DNA of 64,000 nucleotides, taken from NCBI RefSeq assembly GCF_003143775.1, contig NZ_QFRJ01000013.1, positions 1 to 64,000 of the forward strand, given 5' to 3'. Each line of letters opens with the position of its first letter. The stretch's first letter is position 1. The notes under the pieces are model-generated. The model saw only the letters and a list, made by a program, of their open reading frames with translations. It was not told the DNA's origin and ran no database searches. The position numbers and the translations under genes are program-made. Positions 9,778 through 17,881 of the stretch are shown in pieces. Source of the DNA: Brumimicrobium oceani (lineage in GTDB: Bacteria; Bacteroidota; Bacteroidia; Flavobacteriales_D; Crocinitomicaceae).

Positions 9778-10242
9778 ATGAAAGCAATACGTTCACTCAT
9801 ATCTATTTTTCTAATTGTTGGCTATATAGTTGGACTCACCAATAATCTAATGCCGCGATGTGAAAGCGAATATGAACATCAACAACACATTGTTTCCATA
9901 CATACCAATCACTTTCACGGTTCTGATAATTCTGATCCTGAAATTGCACACATTGGCCATGAAGAGCACGACGATGAAACTTCGTTCGTAAATATCTTGC
10001 AGCATATTTTTGATGATGTTGACAATCCGAAAGAAAAATGTGAGTTTGGATTTTTCGCCAATGTTCATCACCAAACAGTTGACGTAAAATCTTTGGCCAT
10101 TATCACTGTTCTTAAATATCCTGAGTTTTTCGTTCCAACATTTGAAGATTCAAAAGAGTTAATTGAATATTCAACACCTGATTATACACCACCCGATCGA
10201 CAGAGTCAGCAGCAGCGTGGCCCCCCAAATCTTCTTGTATAG
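9778..10242 (+). CDS. His-rich exported protein linked to metal efflux
   Basis: A 154-residue protein with an N-terminal hydrophobic segment (about residues 5-21). The following stretch is crowded with His, Asp and Glu (IHTNHFHGSDNSD, HIGHEEHDDE) and is suited to binding divalent metal. It ends QQQRGPPNLLV; short proteins with a similar RGPP-type ending are familiar upstream of CusA/CzcA efflux genes in Bacteroidota. It precedes the RND pump gene by 236 bases in the same direction. A role as periplasmic metal sensor or chaperone is inferred; no enzymatic domain is visible. Confidence 0.65.
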   Translation: MKAIRSLISIFLIVGYIVGLTNNLMPRCESEYEHQQHIVSIHTNHFHGSDNSDPEIAHIGHEEHDDETSFVNILQHIFDDVDNPKEKCEFGFFANVHHQTVDVKSLAIITVLKYPEFFVPTFEDSKELIEYSTPDYTPPDRQSQQQRGPPNLLV

Positions 10243-10478
10243 TCTTTATCTGAAAACGTCAAATACTGCGTTATGCAAATTTTTAATTTCAGTCATTTAT
10301 ATTTATAAACTCCTGCAATTAAAAATTTAGCAAGCCTTGTCTTTAACGCTCTCATATGAAAGACTCATTGCTGTAACTTTAAATTCACAGCTTTGAAAAA
10401 CATTGGACGAGATGAAGAAGTTCAATAAATAAGGAATTCCTTTTCAATTCCATTACATTTTATTTAATACAAAAAAAA

Positions 10479-13400
10479 ATGATTTACAGAATTATATCAT
10501 TTTCCATTCATAACAAGTTAATCATCGGGTTAATGACCTTGGCCATCATCGGCTTTGGGATTTTCTCAATGCGTACCATCAATTTAGGTTCAGTGCCTGA
10601 CATTACCAACAATCAAGTTCAGGTAATGACGGTTTCTCCCAATTTATCTACAGAAGACATCGAGCAATTCGTGACTTATCCTGTGGAAGTTGAAATGGGA
10701 AATCTGCCTGGCGTTGAAGAAATCCGTTCGATTTCTCGATTCGGATTATCGGTGGTAACAATTGTTTTTAAGGAAGATGTGGGAACTTACCATGCCCGAC
10801 AGTTGGTACAAGAAAAATTAATTGATGTTCGCCAAAATATTCCAGAGAAATTTGGAGCTCCTAGCATGGGACCCATCACCACTGGATTAGGAGAAATATA
10901 CCAATACAGTATTGAAGTTGAGTCAGGATATGATTCACTTTACACTTTAACAGAATTGCGCTCGGTTCAAGATTGGATTGTCGCTCGTCAATTAACCCTT
11001 ATCGAGGGCGTTGTTGGTGTAAACGCATTCGGTGGAAACGTCAAACAATACGAAGTCAGCATAGACCCAGACAAACTCAAGGCGATGGGCGTTACCATTG
11101 GAGATGTTTACAAAGCATTAGAAGAAAACAACACCAACACAGGGGGAGCCTACATTGAACGAAATAAAATGGCCAACTTTATTCGTGGAGAAGGTTTGAT
11201 TCGCTCATTGGATGACATTCGCAAGATTCCTGTTAAAAAAGAAAATGGAATTCCTGTTACCATTGGAGACATTGCAGAAAACGTAGGATTTGGCAGTCAA
11301 GTACGTTATGGAACATTCACAAAAGACGGAAAAGAGGCCGTTGGAGGAATGGTTTTAATGTTGAAAGACGCCAATCCAAACAAGGTAATTAGCAGTGTGA
11401 AAGAGCGCATTGATAAAATTCAATCTTCGATGCCTGAAGGATTAACAATTGTACCTTTTCTGGACAGAAGTGAATTAATTGCCAGAACAACTGACACTGT
11501 CGCTACCAATTTAATAGAAGGAGCTTTAATCGTAATTTTCGCCTTGGTTATTTTACTCGGTAGTTTTAGAGGAGGATTAATTACAGCCACCACAATTCCC
11601 TTGGCTTTATTGTTTGCTTTTATTTTGATGAAACAATTTGGAGTTTGGGCCAACTTAATGAGTCTAGGCGCTATTGACTTCGGAATTATCATCGATGGAG
11701 CGGTTATTATTATTGAAGGAACCGTTTTCGAAATTCAAAGACGAATGCGGAAGGGAACACTCAATTTTTCTAGAAAAGAAATGGACGATGTTGCTATCCA
11801 AGCGAGTAACACCATGATGGAATCGGCCTTTTTTGGTCAAATCATTATTTTGATTGTCTTTATGCCCATTTTATTCTTGCAAGGAGTTGAAGGAAAAATG
11901 TTTCAACCGATGGCTTACACTTTCGGATTTGCCATGATTGGTGCAATTATTTTGTGTTTAACCTACGTTCCTATGATGTCTGCACTATTTATGCGACCAG
12001 TTCAAAACAAGAACAGTTGGTACGCAAAGTTTGAAGACAAGTTAGAGCGATTCAGTAATGGAATTATTGGCGGAATCAACAAGGTTTATCATCCAGTTTT
12101 GGAAGCCGCAATGAAATTCAGACTGGCTGTTATTGCCATTGCACTAGTCATTTTAGGAATGACTTTTTTCACTTTTTCGAGAATGGGAGGCGAATTTATT
12201 CCTCAATTAAAAGAAGGTGATTTAGCTATTCAAGCATTGATTCGACCAGGGAGTAGCTTGGAAGAAATGATTGCCACTTCTACCAAAATTGAAAACACAT
12301 TATTAGAAAACTTTCCCGAAGTGAAGTCGGCAGGTTCTCGAATTGGAGTGGCTGATATTCCCACCGACCCAATGCCAATGGACATTGCAGACATGTTTGT
12401 GATTTTAGAGAAAGACCACAGTAAATGGACTTCAGCAAAAACAGAAGAAGAATTGATTCACAAAATGGAAGACAAATTAGCCGAAGTTTTGGTCGGTGTA
12501 AACATTGTTTTTAGCCAACCCATTGAATTGCGATTCAACGAATTACTAACAGGAGTTCGCGAAGATGTAGCCATTAAAATTTATGGTGATGATTTAGAGG
12601 TTTTAAACAAAAAAGCCGCTGAACTTGCAGAATTAGTGCAAACAGTTGAAGGCGTTGGAGATGTAAATGCTGAGCGAACATCTGGATTGCCTCAAATCAA
12701 TATCAAATTTGATAGAGATAAAGTCGCACAATATGGAGTTTCTATCGAACAATTGAATACTTATTTAAGTACAGCCTTGGCTGGTGGAGTTGCAGGAACA
12801 ATTTACGAAGGTGAAAGACGCTTCGATTTGGTGGTGCGTTACGATAAAAACTACCGTTCCTCGATTGATGACATTCGTAAGCTTTTTGTTGATTTACCTA
12901 ATGGTTCGCAAGTAATGTTGAAAGAATTTGCAAGCATAGAATACGAACCTGGACCAATGCAAATTTCGCGAGACGACACTTATCGTCAGACCTATGTTGG
13001 AGTGAATACCAGAGGTCGAGATGTAAAATCTGTGGTCACCGATATTCAAAAGAAAGTAGCCAAAGAATTGAATTTACCAGCGGGTTACAACATTTCTTAT
13101 GGCGGAGAATTTGAGAATTTAGAAAGTGCAAGCAATCGCTTATTGGTGGTTGTTCCTATTGCGCTTGTTTTGATTTTTATATTGCTCTATTTCGCATTAA
13201 AATCATTCGCACAATCCATCATGATTTACATCGCTATTCCTTTGGCAGCAATTGGCGGAGTTTATGCTTTATGGCTTCGTGATATGCCCTTCAGTATTTC
13301 TGCTGGAGTTGGATTTATCGTTCTTTTTGGAGTTGCGGTGCTGAATGGTTTAGTCCTTATTAATCGTTTTAATTCTTTAAAAATGGAAGGAATAACAGAT

Positions 13401-14861
13401 ATAAAAGAACGGATTTTCACAGGAACCAGAGAGCGTATTCGACCAATTATGTTGACCGCTGTGACGGATATTTTCGGCTTCTTGCCTATGGCATTTTCCG
13501 CTTCGGCAGGTGCAGAAGTGCAGCGCCCGTTAGCCACAGTTGTAATTGGCGGAATGATTAGCGCAACTTTACTCACCTTGGTTGTTTTGCCCGTTTTATA
13601 CATGTATTTAGAAAAAAGAAAGATGAAAAAGAAGGGAAACCCATCACTTGCCATGGGAATTGGAATGCTGTTTATTCTTGTTACGCCTATGTTTAATGCA
13701 CAAACTTCACTTGAAGAAAACTGGCATTTCATAACAATAGAAGATGCACAGAAACAAGCCTTGAAACGATTGCCAATGCTCAAAGCAAAAAAAATGGAAG
13801 TTGAACAACAGCAAGTGTTGAAAAAAACGGCTTGGAACTTCGGAAACACTTCTGTTTATACGGGGAAAGATGAAGTAGGAAATGGCGCTAACGGAATTTA
13901 TACCAGAATTGGAATTCAACAAGAAGGCATCGATTTATTTGGAATTGCTCCAGCTTTAAAACTTCAAAACCAAGAAGTCATTTTAGCTGAGAAAGCTTTA
14001 GAATTGTCGGAGCTTTCTATTCGTCGAGAAGTAAAAAAAGCTTGGGCAGATGTTTATGTGAGTCAGTCTATTCACAAGGTTTATGAAACGCTAGACACCA
14101 TTTTTACAAGAATCAGTTCCACAGAAAAAATGCGTTATGAACTCGGAGACATTTCCAATTTGTCGTATTTGTCAACTGCAAATGAAGCCAATGAATTAAG
14201 AATAAAAAAGGATCAAAAGCGACACGAATATTTAAAAGCCATTCAGAAATTGAACCTTTGGTTGGTAAGTGATACGATTTACACTGTTTTGGAAAGCGAT
14301 ACAGAGAGCTTTATTGAACTCATTGAATTGAATGCAGATTCTGTTTCTAATCACCCTTTGTTGACTTATTATCAGCAGCAAATCAATATAGCAGATGCGA
14401 AAATCAAAAAGCAAAACGCTCAGTATTTCCCGACAATTAGCGGTGGTGTTGGGGAACAAAAAATTGGAGCACAAACTGGGTTTTACAAGTATGAAATTGG
14501 GATCAGTATTCCATTGATTTTTAATCGGGAATTAGGACGATCTCAAGCCGCTAAAATCGACAGGAAAATTGCAGAGCAAAATTTTCAGCAGCAAGAAATA
14601 GAAATTCAGGTGGAACTCAATTCCACTTTCGAAGACTATCAGAAATGGAGAAATACGTGGATGTATTATCAGGAAGAAGCCCTTCCACTAGCGCAATTAC
14701 AAAGAGAAAGTGCGATCACTTTATTTGAAGAAGGCGCAATTGATTACACGCAATTCCTTCAAACGGTAAGAACTGCCATTCGCATTGAAGTGGATGCTTG
14801 GGATGCTTTAGACAATTATTTAAAACAGCGTTATTTACTTGAATATTATCTTCAAGATTAA
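10479..14861 (+). CDS. cusA: CusA/CzcA-type heavy-metal efflux RND pump fused to TolC-like domain
   Basis: A 1460-residue inner-membrane RND transporter of the heavy-metal efflux class. It starts with the typical TM1 region IISFSIHNKLIIGL, has two periplasmic porter regions, and carries the TM4 charge motif DFGIIIDGAVIII characteristic of the class. From about residue 1050 a charged linker, a second signal-like hydrophobic segment and then an outer-membrane-factor (TolC) domain to the end follow, with long alpha-helical coiled regions. Pump-TolC fusions of about 1440 residues are known in Bacteroidota, so this is family-typical rather than an assembly error. It lies upstream of the adaptor gene (21-base gap). 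The metal (Cu, Ag, Zn, Co, Cd) is not determined. Confidence 0.92.
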   Translation: MIYRIISFSIHNKLIIGLMTLAIIGFGIFSMRTINLGSVPDITNNQVQVMTVSPNLSTEDIEQFVTYPVEVEMGNLPGVEEIRSISRFGLSVVTIVFKEDVGTYHARQLVQEKLIDVRQNIPEKFGAPSMGPITTGLGEIYQYSIEVESGYDSLYTLTELRSVQDWIVARQLTLIEGVVGVNAFGGNVKQYEVSIDPDKLKAMGVTIGDVYKALEENNTNTGGAYIERNKMANFIRGEGLIRSLDDIRKIPVKKENGIPVTIGDIAENVGFGSQVRYGTFTKDGKEAVGGMVLMLKDANPNKVISSVKERIDKIQSSMPEGLTIVPFLDRSELIARTTDTVATNLIEGALIVIFALVILLGSFRGGLITATTIPLALLFAFILMKQFGVWANLMSLGAIDFGIIIDGAVIIIEGTVFEIQRRMRKGTLNFSRKEMDDVAIQASNTMMESAFFGQIIILIVFMPILFLQGVEGKMFQPMAYTFGFAMIGAIILCLTYVPMMSALFMRPVQNKNSWYAKFEDKLERFSNGIIGGINKVYHPVLEAAMKFRLAVIAIALVILGMTFFTFSRMGGEFIPQLKEGDLAIQALIRPGSSLEEMIATSTKIENTLLENFPEVKSAGSRIGVADIPTDPMPMDIADMFVILEKDHSKWTSAKTEEELIHKMEDKLAEVLVGVNIVFSQPIELRFNELLTGVREDVAIKIYGDDLEVLNKKAAELAELVQTVEGVGDVNAERTSGLPQINIKFDRDKVAQYGVSIEQLNTYLSTALAGGVAGTIYEGERRFDLVVRYDKNYRSSIDDIRKLFVDLPNGSQVMLKEFASIEYEPGPMQISRDDTYRQTYVGVNTRGRDVKSVVTDIQKKVAKELNLPAGYNISYGGEFENLESASNRLLVVVPIALVLIFILLYFALKSFAQSIMIYIAIPLAAIGGVYALWLRDMPFSISAGVGFIVLFGVAVLNGLVLINRFNSLKMEGITDIKERIFTGTRERIRPIMLTAVTDIFGFLPMAFSASAGAEVQRPLATVVIGGMISATLLTLVVLPVLYMYLEKRKMKKKGNPSLAMGIGMLFILVTPMFNAQTSLEENWHFITIEDAQKQALKRLPMLKAKKMEVEQQQVLKKTAWNFGNTSVYTGKDEVGNGANGIYTRIGIQQEGIDLFGIAPALKLQNQEVILAEKALELSELSIRREVKKAWADVYVSQSIHKVYETLDTIFTRISSTEKMRYELGDISNLSYLSTANEANELRIKKDQKRHEYLKAIQKLNLWLVSDTIYTVLESDTESFIELIELNADSVSNHPLLTYYQQQINIADAKIKKQNAQYFPTISGGVGEQKIGAQTGFYKYEIGISIPLIFNRELGRSQAAKIDRKIAEQNFQQQEIEIQVELNSTFEDYQKWRNTWMYYQEEALPLAQLQRESAITLFEEGAIDYTQFLQTVRTAIRIEVDAWDALDNYLKQRYLLEYYLQD

Positions 14862-14882
14862 AAATATAAAAATTAAGAAATC

Positions 14883-16067
14883 ATGAATTCATATATAAAA
14901 TATACCATAAGCTTATTGCTTCTATTGGGTCTCTTTTCTTGCACTACAAATGAAAATGTAAGCACAGAGGAAGAACACGAAGAGGAACACCGTCATGCGC
15001 ATGACGAAGTACATCTTTCTCCGCAAAAATTCAAAAGTTTGAAAATTGAATTAGACACCATGCAGCGCCATACTTTCGAAGGAATTGTTTACACGAATGG
15101 AAGTTTGGAAGTTCCACCACAACACGAAGCGACAATTACTGCTGTTTTAGGTGGAAATGTCGTATCCATCGAAGTAATTGAAGGAGAAAACGTCAAAAAA
15201 GGTCAAGTTTTGGCTTATTTGAGTCATCCCAATTTCATAAATATTCAAACGGCTTACTTGAAAGCTTTTCATAATGATGCATATTTATCGAAGCAACTTG
15301 ATCGACAAACCAAACTTTCTGAAGCGGAAATTGGCGCAGGAAAAGACATGCAAAAATCGAAATCAGAATATTTATCCAACAAAGGAGATATGAACGGATA
15401 TGCAGCGCAATTGAAGCAATTAAATTTGAATTTAAAATACATTCAAGAAGGAAATTTGTATGAGAGAATCCCTGTGAAAAGTCCGATTGATGGTTCCATT
15501 GAAGCAGTAGACATTCAAATTGGTCAGTTCGTTGAACAACAAACAGCAATGTTTAAGATTGTAAACACAGAACATCTTCATGCGGATTTTATGGTATTTG
15601 AAAAAGACATTATCCATGTAAAGAAAGGTCAAAAGATAGAATTTACAGTCGCCACATCTACTCAACCTTTGATAGCAGAAATTATATCTGTCGGAAAGCG
15701 ATTTGAAGAAGCACCGCGAGCAGTTCACATTCATGCAGAAATCGAGGAAAAGAATTTTCACTTAGTGGCAGGAATGTACATAAAGGGCAAGATTTTCACA
15801 CAAGAAAATGAATTAATGGCCTTACCAGAGTCTGCTGTAATTACCGAAGATGGAAAGTCTTATATTTTCATCAATACTCAAACTAAAGAGCAGCAAGAAA
15901 AAGAGTTTGAATTTCAAATGGTTGAAGTTAAAACTGGAAAACAAGAAGGCGATTGGGTTTCTATTGATTTATTAACGCCATTACCAGAAAATGCGAAGAT
16001 TGTTCAGAATGGAGCGTATTATTTAATTGCTGAGATGTTGAAAGGGGAGACAGAGCATAGTCATTAA
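14883..16067 (+). CDS. cusB: RND efflux periplasmic adaptor (CusB/CzcB-like) lipoprotein
   Basis: A 394-residue membrane-fusion protein linking the RND pump with the outer-membrane factor. Lipobox LGLFSC (Cys20) is followed by a His/Glu-rich segment (EEEHEEEHRHAHDEVH) that could bind metal at the inlet. Next come a barrel-sandwich/lipoyl half motif (ATITAVLGGNVVSIEV...GENVKKGQVLAYL), a helical hairpin (about 115-190) and the second lipoyl half (PVKSPIDGSIEAVDIQIGQF). It is translated 21 bases after the pump gene, forming one operon. The symbol is assigned by class; czcB would be equally possible. Confidence 0.87.
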   Translation: MNSYIKYTISLLLLLGLFSCTTNENVSTEEEHEEEHRHAHDEVHLSPQKFKSLKIELDTMQRHTFEGIVYTNGSLEVPPQHEATITAVLGGNVVSIEVIEGENVKKGQVLAYLSHPNFINIQTAYLKAFHNDAYLSKQLDRQTKLSEAEIGAGKDMQKSKSEYLSNKGDMNGYAAQLKQLNLNLKYIQEGNLYERIPVKSPIDGSIEAVDIQIGQFVEQQTAMFKIVNTEHLHADFMVFEKDIIHVKKGQKIEFTVATSTQPLIAEIISVGKRFEEAPRAVHIHAEIEEKNFHLVAGMYIKGKIFTQENELMALPESAVITEDGKSYIFINTQTKEQQEKEFEFQMVEVKTGKQEGDWVSIDLLTPLPENAKIVQNGAYYLIAEMLKGETEHSH

Positions 16068-16088
16068 TACTAGCATGGTACGAGATAG

Positions 16089-16136
16089 AATCTCGCACCA
16101 GCTAGGAGGGCGTTTTGCAATCTCGCACCAGCTAGG
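16089..16136. repeat. Direct repeat of 18 bp, two copies
   Basis: AATCTCGCACCAGCTAGG occurs at 16089-16106 and 16119-16136, 30 bases apart. The first copy also pairs with GGTACGAGAT just upstream (16078-16087) to form a small hairpin. The unit has the look of a REP-type half-element. Confidence 0.65.
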
Positions 16137-16147
16137 GATAAAAAAAA

Positions 16148-16206
16148 TTGGTTGGGATATTCGTAGTACGGACGATTTGCAAATCGTCCTACGAATTCCC
16201 AACCAA
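16148..16206. repeat. REP-like palindrome after the efflux operon
   Basis: A perfect 20-bp core, GGACGATTTGCAAATCGTCC at 16170-16189, is flanked by longer arms TTGGTTGGGA...ATTCGTAG and their complement, interrupted by small insertions on the left arm. It lies 3' of both converging genes and could act as a bidirectional terminator, although there is no long T tract. Confidence 0.75.
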
Positions 16207-16254
16207 CATTTTTGTGATTTAAATGATAGGATTTACAAATATTTCACATGAAGA

Positions 16255-17055
16255 TTAAGGTTTAACCTCAATGGATTTCGTTCTAACCGTTTCATTGATT
16301 AACCAATAATCTTTTGTTCCAATTACTTTTTGGTCGTAATTTAATCCTACAACTTGCGCGTAACCTGAACCTTCTCCTAAATTACTGAGCTCTGCCGCGG
16401 TAAAAGTATGAGAAGTTGTGTTTCCTCCAAGAATTACTAATTGATTTCCGTTTGAACCATAAACTGCATACAAAATTGAATCTGCATTTGCTACCGAACC
16501 ACTAGTTAAGGTATAGTCACCAGAAGTAGAAATATCACCCGATGTAATTGGGTTTACACTTGAAAACCCTTGATTAGTGGAAGTAGAAAAAGCTTCCCAA
16601 GTTGCTCCTGTTCCTTCCCAACTTACAGATGAACCATATGTTAAGCCCATAGGATTTGTCTGACTCGGCATATAAACATAAGAGTTGTTGTCTTGCTTTG
16701 AAAGGACTTCACCCTCTACTTTTACAGTTCCAGCGCCAACGAATGAATTTCCAGAATTTTCACTAAAAACGGCTACAGCGGTTCCTAATTCGGTATCGAT
16801 TGGACCAATTGGACTTTCTGAGGTACTTATGGTTTTAATGGCGATTAGTGCACCAAATTCTCCTGCAAAACTAGGAGAGTAAGATGTAGGAGCTGATGCT
16901 GCCGGTGTAGCATACTCACAGCTTCCATCGTCTTTTTCAGCATCGTCATTATAATTTACAGCCACCGGGTCCGTACAACCCTCCTTTTTACAGGAAGTGA
17001 AACCTAGTCCTAATACCAATATTAAACTTGCAATAATTATTTTTGAATGTTTCAT
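16255..17055 (-). CDS. Lipoprotein with GCTD...DDGSC motif
   Basis: A 266-residue lipoprotein, lipobox LGFTSC (Cys22). Immediately after the lipid Cys it carries the motif KKEGCTDPVAVNYNDD...DDGSCEY, shared almost exactly with the lipoproteins at 22784 and 24635. The rest is Ser/Thr/Gly-rich with beta-strand character and no recognised domain. It is monocistronic on the minus strand. Its promoter has a TAAATTTG -7 box and an inverted repeat identical in layout to that of the DUF4856-imelysin operon, so co-regulation is likely. The function is unknown. Confidence 0.75.
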   Translation of the reverse strand: MKHSKIIIASLILVLGLGFTSCKKEGCTDPVAVNYNDDAEKDDGSCEYATPAASAPTSYSPSFAGEFGALIAIKTISTSESPIGPIDTELGTAVAVFSENSGNSFVGAGTVKVEGEVLSKQDNNSYVYMPSQTNPMGLTYGSSVSWEGTGATWEAFSTSTNQGFSSVNPITSGDISTSGDYTLTSGSVANADSILYAVYGSNGNQLVILGGNTTSHTFTAAELSNLGEGSGYAQVVGLNYDQKVIGTKDYWLINETVRTKSIEVKP

Positions 17056-17071
17056 AATATTTAGTTTTGTA

Positions 17072-17120
17072 CAAATTTAAGCTTGAGCCCCAATCACAGC
17101 AATACGTCATTTGTCGTATT
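17072..17120 (-). promoter_or_regulatory. Promoter with 6-8-6 inverted repeat, copy A
   Basis: The -7 element TAAATTTG lies at 17079-17072 and a TTG -33 element at 17102-17100, 20 bases apart, fitting the Bacteroidota consensus TTG-N17-23-TAnnTTTG. The inverted repeat AATACG-N8-CGTATT at 17101-17120 overlaps the -33 element, a position suited to a repressor. The same arrangement occurs at 23964-24012. Confidence 0.65.
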
Positions 17121-17201
17121 TGCAATAATCTTCTGACGGCCTCGTTTGAACCCATTTATTTTCCTTAAATTAGATGCAGTGATTTGTAAAACCGTCTACT
17201 T

Positions 17202-17576
17202 ATGTCAGAAACCAAAGCAAAAAGAACTTGTCTAGAGTGTGAAGCGCCATTATCAGGAAGGCGTGATCAAAAGTTTTGTGGAGATTATTGCCGAAACACT
17301 TTCAACAACAGATTGAACGAAGACAGCAGTAATTACATGCGCAGAATCAATAATATTCTCAGAAAAAACAGGAGGATTTTAGCGAAATTAAATCCAGATG
17401 GTAAGAAAACGGTTGATGGCATCACAATGGCTGAAGAAGGTTTTAATTTTCATTATTACACAAATATCTACACAACAAAAAAAGGAAGTCAGTATATTTT
17501 CTGCTACGACCAAGGTTATTTGAAATTGGATGACAACCAATATATGCTGGTAATTAAACAGGATTACGTGAGGTAA
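17202..17576 (+). CDS. Small zinc-ribbon protein, function unknown
   Basis: A 124-residue protein with a four-Cys zinc site near the N terminus (Cys10, Cys13, Cys26, Cys30; TCLEC and FCGDYC), a basic helix (SSNYMRRINNILRKNRRILAK) and a mixed C-terminal region rich in Tyr. The pattern resembles small Zn-ribbon proteins of Bacteroidota that may bind nucleic acid. No enzymatic motif is visible. It is divergent from the DDGSC lipoprotein gene across a 146-base spacer and monocistronic. Confidence 0.7.
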   Translation: MSETKAKRTCLECEAPLSGRRDQKFCGDYCRNTFNNRLNEDSSNYMRRINNILRKNRRILAKLNPDGKKTVDGITMAEEGFNFHYYTNIYTTKKGSQYIFCYDQGYLKLDDNQYMLVIKQDYVR

Positions 17577-17881
17577 TGATTAATCCGTCTGTTGTCGGAC
17601 AAGTAGTTTAACGTGGTTTGGTGGTTGGTTTGCTCGGGGGTGGCTTGAAGGTTGGTTTGAAGCTTGCGCTGTAATGGAACGCGAATGACGCGGATCTTCG
17701 AACGCTGATTTTCGCAGATTTTAAAAAACAGTATTTTTATTTCTCTTTGGGACATTGCTTTATCTGTACGAAATTAAGTCAAACAAAATTAAGTTTATGC
17801 AAGGCTATTTTAGTCATTCGTTATGCGATGTCATTCGTAAACACTCTAACAAACTTTGCGTAATTCTTTCTCTACACAACC
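17577..17881. other. Spacer with repeat-like segment
   Basis: No gene supported. The segment 17677-17726, containing GGAACGCGAATGACGCGGAT and CGCTGATTTTCGCAGATTTT, resembles a dispersed intergenic repeat common in Bacteroidota genomes (from memory). No second copy was found in this window. Confidence 0.4.

Noticed and set aside
13262-13849. Minus-strand 195-residue frame in the CusA-TolC gene
   Set aside because: Long but wholly antisense to a strongly conserved gene; low-quality composition.
15235-15761. Two antisense frames in cusB
   Set aside because: Overlapping shadows of a recognised adaptor gene.
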